Positions 35,240 to 43,710 of a DNA stretch of 64,000 nucleotides are shown here, piece by piece. The first letter of the stretch is position 1; each line of letters opens with the position of its first letter. Under the pieces are notes generated by a model that was not told the origin of the DNA, made no database searches, and saw nothing but the letters and a program-made list of their open reading frames with translations. A program made the position numbers and the translations under genes. Origin of the DNA: Lachnospiraceae bacterium. GTDB lineage: Bacteria; Bacillota; Clostridia; Lachnospirales; Lachnospiraceae. The DNA lies in assembly GCA_017453065.1 (NCBI GenBank), contig JAFTKW010000001.1, positions 88,747-152,746 of the forward strand. Direction: 5' to 3'.

Positions 35240-35271
35240 TTGTAAAACTTGCGGTTTTGCAAATTTTACAA
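35240..35271 (-). promoter_or_regulatory. Inverted repeat upstream of uxuAB (candidate operator)
   Basis: TTGTAAAA-c-TTGC and GCAA-a-TTTTACAA form a 13-position dyad with one mismatch and a 6-base centre, about 45 bases before the TATAAT of the operon. A uronate-responsive GntR or LacI regulator is the natural guess; none is encoded nearby. Confidence 0.5.
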
Positions 35272-35275
35272 TCAA

Positions 35276-35310
35276 AAAAGACAAGGTCACTTCAAAATAC
35301 CTTGTCTTTT
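35276..35310 (-). terminator. Terminator of MFS transporter gene
   Basis: Perfect 12-bp stem AAAAGACAAGGT/ACCTTGTCTTTT with an 11-base loop and trailing T on the minus strand. Confidence 0.85.
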
Positions 35311-35323
35311 GCTCTACTAAATT

Positions 35324-36520
35324 CTATTCTTGATCTTTCTTCGGGACTCTCAATAGCACCAATCCCACCGTAATCACCACTGGAAACAATATTGCCACCA
35401 AAATTCCTTTTTTCAAATCTCCATTCATGGCATCTGCCACCAAGCCTACCACCGTAGGGCCACTGGAACATCCCACATCTCCCGCCAGTGCCATCAAGGC
35501 ATACATAGCCGTTCCCGCTCCCGGAAGACTGATCGCTGCCATACTAAAGGTCCCTGGCCAGAAAATCCCTACAGAAAAGCCACAGATTCCGCAGCCCACC
35601 AGAGAAAGCACAGGATGTGGTGCGAAAACAGTCAGCAGATAGCTGGCAACACAAAGCAAACCACTGCCTACCATCATTTTTTTCAGCGGAATCCGGCTAC
35701 TATACTTTCCATAGATTGCCCTTGAGGTTCCCATCAAGACGGCAAAGGTACAGGGTCCTGCCAAATCACCCACCATCTTCGATACCCCCAGCGCCGACTC
35801 TGCAAAAGCAGATGCCCACTGGCTCACTGCCTGCTCCGATGCACCAGCACAAATCATCAGAATCATCAACAGCCAGAAAACTTTTTGCGTAAGCATCTTT
35901 CCAAGTCCCATCTTTTCATGACCATTATCTATAGGATAGATAGGTACCAAAGAAAAATATAACACATTAAACAACGGTACCAACGCCCAAAGACACGCAA
36001 GCACCTTCCAATTGGATATTCCACACAGGGCAAAGAACAAAGTAGACAGTAGCACTACCGCCACATGCCCCCAGCAATAAAAAGAGTGTAGCAAGCTCAT
36101 GGCCCCTTCTTTTTCCTTGGTAGGACAAGCTTCCACGATAGGACTTACCAGCACTTCCATGATTCCTCCACCGATGGCATAGAGCACTACGCAGCTTAGA
36201 ACTCCCGCATAGGCATTGCCCACCATCTGAGGTACTACTGCAAGGCCACAGAGACCAAGTGCGGATACTCCATGCCCAAGTATCATAGCCGCACGGTAGC
36301 CAATAAAATCTATAAACTTGGTAGCCAAAAAGTCCACTGTAAGTTGCACTGCAAAATTTAAGGTCGTGATGAATGTAATCTGATCCAATGTCAGCCCAAA
36401 ATCTTCCACAAAGGTCAAAAACAACAGTGGCACAAAGTTATTGACGATAGCCTGTGTAATGTAACCTATGTAACTGGCGTATATGGTATGTTTGTAGTTT
36501 GTTCTTATATTATGTAACAT
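35324..36520 (-). CDS. Major facilitator superfamily transporter
   Basis: A 398-residue protein with about 12 helices. The family text includes FITTLNFAVQLTVDFLATKFIDFIGYR, where the loop 2-3 motif is DFIGYR, and a central acidic-basic loop. It looks like the sugar/drug MFS clade found in Clostridia, but the substrate is not evident. The start at 36520 follows the NUDIX stop by one base and has GGGAGC upstream; more upstream in-frame codons lie inside the NUDIX gene and have no support. Confidence 0.85.
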   Translation of the reverse strand: MLHNIRTNYKHTIYASYIGYITQAIVNNFVPLLFLTFVEDFGLTLDQITFITTLNFAVQLTVDFLATKFIDFIGYRAAMILGHGVSALGLCGLAVVPQMVGNAYAGVLSCVVLYAIGGGIMEVLVSPIVEACPTKEKEGAMSLLHSFYCWGHVAVVLLSTLFFALCGISNWKVLACLWALVPLFNVLYFSLVPIYPIDNGHEKMGLGKMLTQKVFWLLMILMICAGASEQAVSQWASAFAESALGVSKMVGDLAGPCTFAVLMGTSRAIYGKYSSRIPLKKMMVGSGLLCVASYLLTVFAPHPVLSLVGCGICGFSVGIFWPGTFSMAAISLPGAGTAMYALMALAGDVGCSSGPTVVGLVADAMNGDLKKGILVAILFPVVITVGLVLLRVPKKDQE

Positions 36521-36521
36521 C

Positions 36522-37028
36522 TTATTTCGCTCCCTGACGCTCATCGGTAATGATGTGCACCAATTCCTCATGAGGATTCTGCAAATACTCCTGTAAAAAG
36601 GAAGGAAACGCTGTATATTTGTCCAAATCCTCAATTGGAATCCAATGCATCTCTTCCTTAATACCGTATTCCCAGCTATCACTATGAAGTTCTTTTGTTC
36701 CTCTTGGCTTCATAAGAAAATAAAGCGCTATCTCGTGGCAGCAAAGCCCACTAAGCAACCCATCGCTGGAGTCAAAGAAGTTCTCGTGTACCACCGCAAG
36801 TCTATCCACCTCATAGTGCACACCTGTCTCTTCGAAAACCTCTCTCACCACTGCCTGCTGAGCAGTTTCGCCTAACTGAACGCCTCCGCCCACGCTGTAT
36901 AGATAGTTGTCCCTCTCATTTCCAACCATCAGTACACAGCCATCTTCTACCACAATTGCTCCCGCACGATAACGAAACCAATTGTCATCCCTTGAAAAGC
37001 AACAATCCTTACCCTTATTCCAATCCAT
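36522..37028 (-). CDS. NUDIX hydrolase
   Basis: A 168-residue protein with an intact Nudix box at residues 48-70: G, five residues, Glu54, seven residues, then REVFEETGV. Such enzymes cleave nucleoside diphosphates linked to another group. Substrate is not predictable. It is followed by the MFS gene with one base between them and starts 11 bases after the stop of a small membrane protein gene, suggesting a three-gene operon. Confidence 0.92.
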   Translation of the reverse strand: MDWNKGKDCCFSRDDNWFRYRAGAIVVEDGCVLMVGNERDNYLYSVGGGVQLGETAQQAVVREVFEETGVHYEVDRLAVVHENFFDSSDGLLSGLCCHEIALYFLMKPRGTKELHSDSWEYGIKEEMHWIPIEDLDKYTAFPSFLQEYLQNPHEELVHIITDERQGAK

Positions 37029-37039
37029 ACTTTCCTCTC

Positions 37040-37597
37040 CTACTCACTGTATTGATCCAATTTCTGCTTTTTCTTTGCAATAGTAATAGTACGCTCCCTG
37101 TCTCCAGGTCTTTGGCAAAGCATTTCCACCACCTCATCGTTTTCCATCACTTTACTTACCTTGTAAAGCCTGCCCAAATCATTTAGGTAGTAAGCTTCCT
37201 CGCCCATCCAAAGAGTACGGCTTCCTGTAACCCAAAACGGACAAAGAATCAAAGCAAACACTGCAATATAGAACACACTGTAGGTATACACAATAGATGA
37301 CACAAACACGATAGAAATAGCATAGTACAAAAAGATCGCTATGCACTGTCTCCAAAGCTTGTAATCAAACATGCGTCTTTTCAGTGCCCTGAATTTGTCC
37401 TTTAAAAGGAGCTGCCATATCACACTGCTTTCACCCACTGCCAAAGCCAGCACCGTAATCACTCCAAAAATTGGGTCCAAATAGTCCGCCGTATGGGGCT
37501 GTAACTCCTGTCCAAATCCACACAAATATAAAAACAAGGCATTGAACCCTACTGTTAGTATAAAAATAATCCATCTAATATACTTATTTTTTTCCAT
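37040..37597 (-). CDS. Membrane protein of unknown function
   Basis: I do not recognise a family. The 185-residue protein has four hydrophobic helices (about 9-27, 42-62, 86-106 and 108-124), a basic loop (KDKFRALKRRMFDYKLWR) between the second and third, and a charged cytoplasmic-looking tail from 130 to 185. It precedes the NUDIX gene by 11 bases. The start has a purine-rich AAAGGGAGA upstream. Confidence 0.7.
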   Translation of the reverse strand: MEKNKYIRWIIFILTVGFNALFLYLCGFGQELQPHTADYLDPIFGVITVLALAVGESSVIWQLLLKDKFRALKRRMFDYKLWRQCIAIFLYYAISIVFVSSIVYTYSVFYIAVFALILCPFWVTGSRTLWMGEEAYYLNDLGRLYKVSKVMENDEVVEMLCQRPGDRERTITIAKKKQKLDQYSE

Positions 37598-37652
37598 ACT
37601 AATCTCCCTTTTACATATTATTACTTCACATACTGTTGTCCAGTTTTGTTCA

Positions 37653-38834
37653 CTACAAGTCTAACAAACAGGAAAAGCTCTGTGGCAATATTAATCTCCA
37701 TGCTTCCTCATTGTGTACCTTGTCTGCGTCATAGGTTTCAAACACCAATAACTCATCATATCTGTACTGCACCATGGTTTCCTTCATCTTGCGCGAAGAT
37801 ACCACCAACTGTTTTTCCAAATCATCCGCTTCGCCACAGTAGATATGAACCTTTGGAAGTTTTGCTTTATTATTTTCAAATTGTAATCTTTTAAAGAAAT
37901 TCTCAAAGGCTTCCATCTCATACAATCCATAGGCTGGTGAATATGACAATACATATTTGTAAAATCCCAACTCCTTCATGGCACAATAGAAGGCTGCAAT
38001 GCCTCCCATAGACGAACCACCGATTCCAATGTTTTCTTCATCTATGTTGTACTTTTTCTTTATATAAGGATGAACTGTTTTCAACATAAATGTAGATAGT
38101 TCGTCCAAATGTCCCTCTACAAAAACCTCTTCTGGAATATCCGTTGCCAAAGGTGCCAATTTGCCGAAGTCCTTTGGCTCCATGAACAATTCCAGTTCAC
38201 GATACATATCCGCATTTTCAATTCCCACAACTATGATGTTTCTTCCATATTGATGATAGACAGCATTTAATACCACATCTAACTGCCATCCACCGTAGGG
38301 ATCATTTTTGTCAGTGTACTGCCCTGCACCACAAAATATGTTCTGCGCATCAAAGAAATAGAGCACTTCATGGGGTGTTTTTTCATCGTAGGATGCAGGA
38401 ACAAACACATAGATTTTTTTGGACGCATCTTCTCTATAGCTTAGGTTTGCTTTATCCTCAAAAACATAGGTGTCTACATGACCAGTCGACTTATCCTCTC
38501 TGCTAAAAAGATAGGTCAAGTCCCTTTCCTGAGATGCATTCCACTTATACTCTACTCCAAGAGAAAGGTTGCCTGGGAATATCTTGCTAGTTTCTTCTAT
38601 TTTTATAGCAGAACTGCCGTCTACGAAGGCTACACATTCTTCAAGCCTTGTGTTCCTATCTGCAGATGCAAACTGTAGATGATCATACTTCTCACAATCA
38701 AACGCAAAGACAAAATCCCCGTCTTCATCTACCTGCGTCAGTTTGACGGTTTCACGCACCGCTTCATCCATAGAGTAAAGCACTGCATAAACACTTGTCC
38801 AATTTTTCGTATTTCTAAAATAGATGTTAGCCAT
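37653..38834 (-). CDS. Esterase with N-terminal carbohydrate-binding-like domain
   Basis: A 393-residue protein in two parts. Residues 1-90 begin MANIYFRNTKNWTSVYAVLY, which resembles small starch-binding modules (CBM25/26-like, where aromatic residues stack on sugar). Residues 135-393 are an alpha/beta hydrolase of the esterase D/IroE-like family: VFVPASYDEKTPHEVLYFFD, nucleophile elbow GGSSMGG with Ser275, and a C-terminal HNEEAW with the probable catalytic His. No signal peptide is present, so it acts in the cytoplasm. It may deacylate imported glucans or glycogen-bound groups; this is inference. Confidence 0.78.
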   Translation of the reverse strand: MANIYFRNTKNWTSVYAVLYSMDEAVRETVKLTQVDEDGDFVFAFDCEKYDHLQFASADRNTRLEECVAFVDGSSAIKIEETSKIFPGNLSLGVEYKWNASQERDLTYLFSREDKSTGHVDTYVFEDKANLSYREDASKKIYVFVPASYDEKTPHEVLYFFDAQNIFCGAGQYTDKNDPYGGWQLDVVLNAVYHQYGRNIIVVGIENADMYRELELFMEPKDFGKLAPLATDIPEEVFVEGHLDELSTFMLKTVHPYIKKKYNIDEENIGIGGSSMGGIAAFYCAMKELGFYKYVLSYSPAYGLYEMEAFENFFKRLQFENNKAKLPKVHIYCGEADDLEKQLVVSSRKMKETMVQYRYDELLVFETYDADKVHNEEAWRLILPQSFSCLLDL

Positions 38835-38946
38835 GGTTTGTTCTCCCCATTATTAGCGTCCTTTTGTGCACATTGAATCCCTCTAATCATAACACATCTT
38901 TTGCAGACAGAAAACCACCCACTTTCGCGAGCGGCCCACACAAAAA

Positions 38947-38974
38947 AAAGAGTACTGCTTTCGCAATACTCTTT
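38947..38974 (-). terminator. Terminator of six-tRNA operon
   Basis: AAAGAGTA-TGC pairs with GCA-TACTCTTT (12-base arms, one mismatch, 4-base loop) followed by eight T on the minus strand, directly behind tRNA-Lys. Confidence 0.88.
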
Positions 38975-38982
38975 CCTTTTGC

Positions 38983-39055
38983 TGAGACATCGGGGATTCG
39001 AACCCCGGACAACTTGATTAAAAGTCAAGTGCTCTACCGACTGAGCTAATATCCC
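38983..39055 (-). tRNA. tRNA-Lys (anticodon UUU)
   Basis: 73 bases; acceptor GGGATAT/ATGTCTC, anticodon stem CTTGA/TCAAG with loop CTTTTAA. Last gene of the tRNA operon; CCA not encoded. Confidence 0.95.
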
Positions 39056-39067
39056 ATATTAAATTAA

Positions 39068-39139
39068 CAGGGCTAGCTGGATTCGAACCAGCGAATGCAG
39101 GAATCAAAATCCTGTGCCTTACCGCTTGGCGATAGCCCT
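39068..39139 (-). tRNA. tRNA-Gln (anticodon UUG)
   Basis: 72 bases; acceptor AGGGCTA/TAGCCCT, anticodon stem CAGGA/TCCTG with loop TTTTGAT. The A-T first acceptor pair is usual for bacterial glutamine tRNAs. Confidence 0.94.
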
Positions 39140-39187
39140 TTAATGTCACCAAGCGTGTCGCTCGGACACAAACATCTAGATAATAAA

Positions 39188-39262
39188 GGTGGATAATGGG
39201 ATTCGAACCCATGGCCTCCAGAGCCACAATCTGGCGCGCTAACCAACTGCGCTATACCCACC
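39188..39262 (-). tRNA. tRNA-His (anticodon GUG)
   Basis: 75 bases including the encoded extra G at position -1 paired with C73, the mark of tRNA-His. Anticodon stem CCAGA/TCTGG with loop TTGTGGC. Confidence 0.95.
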
Positions 39263-39300
39263 ATAGCGAGACTCTATCGTCCAAAGACTCAAATCTCAAA

Positions 39301-39374
<74 letters not shown>

Positions 39375-39458
39375 ATGAAGTAAATATGAAGCTGGGTGTA
39401 ATCCCCGCTTTGTTGACTATGCCAACATTTGCTTCGCCTCTTCTGCTCCGCAGAAGAA

Positions 39459-39529
39459 AGCGGGTGATGGGAATCGAACCCACGTATCCAGCTTGGAAGG
39501 CTGGTGTTCTACCATTGAACTACACCCGC
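39459..39529 (-). tRNA. tRNA-Gly (anticodon UCC)
   Basis: 71 bases; acceptor GCGGGTG/CACCCGC, short D-loop, anticodon stem CCAGC/GCTGG with loop CTTCCAA. Confidence 0.95.
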
Positions 39530-39555
39530 ATAACTAAAAATTTCCATAAAATAAA

Positions 39556-39630
39556 TCGGGGTGACAGGATTCGAACCTGCGACCCCCTGCTCCCAAAGCA
39601 GGTGCTCTAGCCAAGCTGAGCCACACCCCG
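39556..39630 (-). tRNA. tRNA-Pro (anticodon UGG)
   Basis: 75 bases; acceptor CGGGGTG/CACCCCG, anticodon stem CCTGC/GCAGG with loop TTTGGGA. First gene of the operon, after a consensus promoter and a small leader hairpin (39633-39647). Confidence 0.95.
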
Positions 39631-39661
39631 ATGAAGTGCATCACTTCGTGACGCAAGACAT

Positions 39662-39690
39662 ATTATATTACAAGGTTTTTCATATGTCAA
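39662..39690 (-). promoter_or_regulatory. Consensus promoter of the six-tRNA operon
   Basis: Exact TTGACA (39685-39690) and exact TATAAT (39662-39667) on the minus strand with a 17-base spacer, about 30 bases before tRNA-Pro: the strongest promoter in the window. Confidence 0.92.
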
Positions 39691-39849
39691 CAGGTTTTTT
39701 TAGAAATTTTCTAAATGTCAGATTTCCGTGAAAATTCCCCTTTAAATGCCTATTTCAAGGCAATTACATGTGCAATTTGCACTTAAAAAATTCGCACTAT
39801 CTGAAACACATCAAAAAATCTCTTCCCTGTATGCTCCGTGCATAGATAT

Positions 39850-40332
39850 TTACTCTACATACCTCAGTGTGAAATGCGCCTCGCCCTCGCGGTCAATATC
39901 CATGAGTGCATAGGAAGGCTGCCTTCCCTCCTGTCTAGGATAAGAAAGGCTTCCTGGATTTACGGCTATTACATCAGGGCTGATATCTATGACTGGTCTA
40001 TGAGTATGTCCATAAAAAACGATATCTATTCCTCTCGTCTTCGCTTCATCCTTAAGTATCTGGTTTCCCATAGACACATAGTACTGGTGACCATGCGTAA
40101 TCCAAACCTTATACTTTCCAATCATCAGTTCCAGTTCCCCAGGCAATCCAGAAAAGAAGTCATTGTTGCCTGCCACCATATAAATAGGACATTCTGCCGC
40201 AGCCTCAAACTCATACTCTGCCCCTTCTGTATCGCCGCAGTGAATAATCATATCTACTGGACCTACTGTTTCTAACACATCATAAAAACCAGCATTACGC
40301 TTGTGTGTATCACTCACAATTAAAACTTTCAT
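39850..40332 (-). CDS. YfcE/MJ0936-family metallophosphoesterase
   Basis: A 160-residue single-domain phosphodiesterase with all metal motifs in order: SDTHKR near the start, HCGDTEG, GNNDFF, HGHQYYV and GHTHRPV. Family enzymes hydrolyse phosphodiesters with Mn2+; natural substrates are unknown. It is nine bases behind rdgB and is last in the methyltransferase-amidase-rdgB-yfcE operon, an rdgB-yfcE pairing common in Firmicutes. Confidence 0.93.
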   Translation of the reverse strand: MKVLIVSDTHKRNAGFYDVLETVGPVDMIIHCGDTEGAEYEFEAAAECPIYMVAGNNDFFSGLPGELELMIGKYKVWITHGHQYYVSMGNQILKDEAKTRGIDIVFYGHTHRPVIDISPDVIAVNPGSLSYPRQEGRQPSYALMDIDREGEAHFTLRYVE

Positions 40333-40341
40333 ACATTCCTC

Positions 40342-40938
40342 TTATAAATGTTTCTTCAGTTCTGCCTTCATGGCCTCCAAAGCAAGACCTCTGTGGCTTA
40401 CTTGATTTTTTTCTTCAGGTGAAAGCTGTGCTGTCGTCTTTCCAAACTTTGGCACATAAAAAATGGGGTCGTATCCGAAGCCATTCTCACCCGCCTCTTC
40501 ATATCCAATTCTTCCTTCAAATATGCCTCGTGTAGTCAATTCTTCACCATTTGGAAGAACGGCTGCAATGGCACACACATATCTGGCTGTGCGTTTTTCA
40601 TCTGGCACACCTTCCAGTTGCTGAATAATGTAATTGTTCTTGATTGTATAGGAGGTATCCTCTCCCATAAATCTGGCAGAATAGATTCCAGGGCCATTGT
40701 CCATGAACTCTATCTCTATTCCAGAGTCATCTGCCATCACGATGGCATCGGTATATTTGGCCACTTCTCTAGCCTTAATCAACGCATTTTCTTCGTAAGT
40801 CGTTCCATCTTCAACGATATCAATAGAAATCCCAGCCTCCTTCATGGACAATACTTCCATGCCCATATCCGCCAGTATCGCCTGAACCTCTCTCACCTTT
40901 CCTGCATTTCCTGTCGCAAAAACGATCCTATTGTGCAT
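40342..40938 (-). CDS. rdgB: XTP/dITP diphosphatase (RdgB/HAM1)
   Basis: A 198-residue house-cleaning NTPase that removes XTP, ITP and dITP. The start FATGNAGKVREVQ is the classic substrate-binding motif, followed by ADDSGIE(I/V) with the catalytic Asp, and ENGFGYDPIFYVP and SHRGLAL. It overlaps the 3' end of the amidase-like gene by 11 bases. Confidence 0.96.
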   Translation of the reverse strand: MHNRIVFATGNAGKVREVQAILADMGMEVLSMKEAGISIDIVEDGTTYEENALIKAREVAKYTDAIVMADDSGIEIEFMDNGPGIYSARFMGEDTSYTIKNNYIIQQLEGVPDEKRTARYVCAIAAVLPNGEELTTRGIFEGRIGYEEAGENGFGYDPIFYVPKFGKTTAQLSPEEKNQVSHRGLALEAMKAELKKHL

Positions 40939-41989
40939 CTGTTTCTTCTCCCTTAAACATTCCTAGTATTGCGCTGGCAATTCCCTCTGCAACTTTATCA
41001 CGATATTCTTCTATCGCAAGCAATTCTCTTTCCTTTTCATTGGAAAGATATCCTACACTTAATTGCACAGCAGGTACACAGACTTCGTAAAATAATGCAT
41101 CCTGATCAGAGCCCTCCCAAATGCCATTTCCACGGCCACTGGCACTAATCGCCACTTCACGCACCAAGGTATCCGCCAAAAGTACACTTGAAATCTTAGG
41201 TGTAAAGTATGTATTGTACAAGGCTTCAACACCATAGTTTTCGCCAAATGCCTCTTCCACTTCAGTACTCGTTCCAATACTTATCATAAAATCCGGTTTC
41301 AGAGTATCTACCAAATGCTGCCTGAGTTGCTTTGAGCGCTCCACATTCTCCAATCTGGTAAAGTACACTTTGATGCCAGTGTCAGTCATCTTCGTCTGCA
41401 ATCGCTTTGCCACATCAAGTGCCACATCATTTTCACTGATACTTGAATTGCCCGCTCCCCACTTTTGTGTTCCACCAAGCGGATCAATCACCACTATGTT
41501 TTCATATAGGGAATGAGGGTCAACAGGTTCCACCACAAGTCTGCCATTTTCCAGCAGATTCTTGCACTCAAAGATGTCCCCCATCAAAAGACGCAGTACT
41601 ACCCTATTTTCTCGCACTTCATAAGTTCCAGAAAGAATACTACTGGTATCTCCCGAAATCCACTGCTGTTCAAAAAAAGTGTAGTCGCATCCCTCGATAG
41701 AAACCCAAAGTTCCTGCAAAATATATTTATTCTCTATGCTTACCTGTTCCGCAGCCACTCCTTGTGGCAATGGAATTACAAAAGTTCCCGCATCGCTATC
41801 TTTATGAATGTTGAGGCTCTTGATAATAATCTTATCACTGGCCGTTCCCTCTTCCTCAATCCCAAGCTGGCCTTCCACGTTGTCAATGACAACCGCCTTG
41901 TTCTGCGCATAGACCAACATGGCACTCATAGATACCACAAAAAACAGCAGACTACAGATAAACACTCTCAACTGTAGTTTGTTGCTCAT
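40928..41989 (-). CDS. Amidase_3-like protein lacking zinc ligands (probable pseudoenzyme)
   Basis: A 353-residue protein with an N-terminal signal/anchor helix (about 8-28), an all-beta region (30-160) resembling AMIN-type domains, and a C-terminal domain with the clear scaffold of N-acetylmuramoyl-L-alanine amidases (Amidase_3). Key residues are gone: the zinc His of DPGHGG is lost (DPLGG at 169-173), the second His of SIHAN is replaced (SIGTS at 237-241), and the catalytic Glu of VExGFLSN is replaced by Val/Ser (LSVGYLSN). Only the first Glu (SEN at 185-187) remains. Hydrolysis is therefore unlikely; binding to peptidoglycan or regulating another hydrolase is possible. Overlaps the methyltransferase gene by four bases and rdgB by 11. 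Confidence 0.82.
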   Translation of the reverse strand: MSNKLQLRVFICSLLFFVVSMSAMLVYAQNKAVVIDNVEGQLGIEEEGTASDKIIIKSLNIHKDSDAGTFVIPLPQGVAAEQVSIENKYILQELWVSIEGCDYTFFEQQWISGDTSSILSGTYEVRENRVVLRLLMGDIFECKNLLENGRLVVEPVDPHSLYENIVVIDPLGGTQKWGAGNSSISENDVALDVAKRLQTKMTDTGIKVYFTRLENVERSKQLRQHLVDTLKPDFMISIGTSTEVEEAFGENYGVEALYNTYFTPKISSVLLADTLVREVAISASGRGNGIWEGSDQDALFYEVCVPAVQLSVGYLSNEKERELLAIEEYRDKVAEGIASAILGMFKGEETDAQ

Positions 41990-43140
41990 ACTTCTCCTTT
42001 TCGTTTTGGTGGCTTAGGGCCCATGAACTGATAATAATAGGTCTTCATCATGCCATTGTAAATCTTTCGGTTTTTGTCCGCTTTGCGTCCAATGTTCTGC
42101 TCTGCCTGCTCATAGGCAGTAATCAGTCCCATGCTCCAGCTATCCAGCGCTTTATATCTCTCACCGATAGTCTTGTATAAAGCCGGCAAATTCGCCTTTT
42201 CCTCCAAGCGCTCTCCATAAGGAGGATTGGTGATAATAAATCCATATTTCTTGCTATGGCTAAGCTTGTCAACGCCTCTCTGCTGAAAATGAATCAAATG
42301 GTCCACTCCTGCCAGTTTTGCGTTTTCCCTTGCAATAGCCACCATTTTGTCATCCAAATCAAATCCCTGGATATCTGTCTCAACTGACAAATCCACCATC
42401 TCTCTGGCTTCGTCAAAGGCATCGTACCAAACCTTGGAAGGTACGATGTGCTGCCAGTTTTGAGCTGTAAACTCACGGTTCATACCCGGTGCCATATTGG
42501 CCGCCATCATAGCAGCCTCAATTGGAATCGTTCCACTACCACAGAAAGGATCAACCAAAATACGGCTGCCATTCCATGGGGTTAGCATAATCAACGCCGC
42601 TGCCAAATTTTCCGCAATCGGTGCCTTCGCTGTCAGCTTACGATATCCTCTTTTATGTAAAGACTCACCAGTAGTATCTAGTGCCACTGTCACTTCATCC
42701 TTCATCAAAAAGACGCGAACAGGAAAACTTTCCCCTGTCTCTGGAAAAAGAGAAATGTGGTGTACTTCCTTCATTCTCTCTACCATGGCCTTTTTCATAA
42801 TGGATTGAATATCAGAAGGGCTAAACAATTTACTCTTTACACTAGCCGCCTTAGTCACCCAGAACTTTCCATCCTTTGGAATATACTCCTCCCAAGGCAA
42901 AGCCTTTGTTCCCTGAAAAAGTTCCTCAAAGGTTTCTGCGTGAAATCTTCCTATTTTAATAAGTACTCTCTCTGCTGTGCGCAAAAAGATGTTGGCACGG
43001 CACAAAGCCTCCTCGTCACCCAAGAAGGTAATGCGACCATCTGCGACCTCTGTCACATCATAGCCCAAATCTATAATCTCTTTTTTCAAAACTGCTTCCA
43101 TACCAAAATGGCACGGAATAATCAATTCCATTCTCTTCAT
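41986..43140 (-). CDS. THUMP-domain RNA methyltransferase (RlmL/YpsC-like)
   Basis: A 384-residue class I SAM-dependent methyltransferase. Residues about 50-160 form a THUMP domain for RNA binding; motif I is DPFCGSGT and the catalytic motif IV is NPPYG, typical of N2-guanine methylation. The single-domain length matches YpsC and the N-terminal half of RlmL, which modify 23S rRNA (G2445 in E. coli). First gene of its operon. Confidence 0.92.
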   Translation of the reverse strand: MKRMELIIPCHFGMEAVLKKEIIDLGYDVTEVADGRITFLGDEEALCRANIFLRTAERVLIKIGRFHAETFEELFQGTKALPWEEYIPKDGKFWVTKAASVKSKLFSPSDIQSIMKKAMVERMKEVHHISLFPETGESFPVRVFLMKDEVTVALDTTGESLHKRGYRKLTAKAPIAENLAAALIMLTPWNGSRILVDPFCGSGTIPIEAAMMAANMAPGMNREFTAQNWQHIVPSKVWYDAFDEAREMVDLSVETDIQGFDLDDKMVAIARENAKLAGVDHLIHFQQRGVDKLSHSKKYGFIITNPPYGERLEEKANLPALYKTIGERYKALDSWSMGLITAYEQAEQNIGRKADKNRKIYNGMMKTYYYQFMGPKPPKRKGEV

Positions 43141-43197
43141 AAAATCTCCATTATCCTATTTTTGACAACACTTCTTCAATATACCCCATTCTAACAC

Positions 43198-43227
43198 AAA
43201 AAGGGATGCACTTGCATCCCCTTTTTT
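43198..43227 (-). terminator. Terminator of the Asn/Gln-rich small protein gene
   Basis: GGGATGCA (43203-43210) pairs with TGCATCCC (43213-43220), extended by A/T on both sides, with TTTTT following on the minus strand. Confidence 0.75.
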
Positions 43228-43256
43228 TCGCTTTCTAAACAAAGCAACCTATTTCA

Positions 43257-43427
43257 TCATCTGCAATTCTTCTGGCTGTCGTTCTTTGCCTTGTTGCTAG
43301 CGTTGTTCTTAGAACTATTCTTACTACCAGCGTTATTTTTATTAGAACTATTCTGGCAATTCTGAGAATTGTTCTGTGCGTTGTTCTGGTTGTTGTTCTG
43401 AGATTCATTCTGACTATTATAAGACAT
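43257..43427 (-). CDS. Asn/Gln/Ser-rich 56-residue protein, probably sporulation-linked
   Basis: A short gene with a very strong ribosome binding site (AGGAGGG, seven bases before the ATG at 43427) encoding MSYNSQNESQNNNQNNAQN and so on to a KNCR end. About half of the residues are Asn or Gln, with Ser, Lys and two Cys (24 and 55). There is no signal peptide. Composition resembles small spore core or coat proteins of Clostridia, and a sigma-G-like promoter lies 35 bases upstream, so forespore expression is inferred. It has its own terminator. I do not recognise a named family. Confidence 0.78.
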   Translation of the reverse strand: MSYNSQNESQNNNQNNAQNNSQNCQNSSNKNNAGSKNSSKNNASNKAKNDSQKNCR

Positions 43428-43461
43428 ATCTTTTCCCTCCTGTTGTTAACGGTTACAACAG

Positions 43462-43491
43462 TATTATGTCTATTGTGTATACTTTTTATAC
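43462..43491 (-). promoter_or_regulatory. Sigma-G-like forespore promoter
   Basis: On the minus strand GTATA (43487-43491) and CATAATA (43462-43468) are separated by 18 bases, matching the Bacillus sigma-G consensus GHATR-N18-CATNHTA at every position. It lies 35 bases before the small Asn/Gln-rich gene. Confidence 0.6.
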
Positions 43492-43628
43492 AAATTCACT
43501 TGGTACTTTTGGACTATTTTATCACTTGATTTTCTTACGAAATTATGTTAAACTTAGTTTGCAATCGAGAATAACCCTTCATTCATTCTCGTTTGCAACC
43601 CTTATACTAATTATTTATACTCCCCTCG

Positions 43629-43661
43629 AAAAAAGCTATCAGCCCCCCTGATAGCTTTTTT
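43629..43661 (-). terminator. Terminator of DUF1700 gene
   Basis: AAAAAAGCTATCAG pairs with CTGATAGCTTTTTT around a C-rich loop. Nothing else is evident between 43492 and 43628. Confidence 0.88.
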
Positions 43662-43710
43662 CCCTTTTATGGATTTTTCTTTTTTGTGTCTATTCCTTTT
43701 TGGGGCAACT

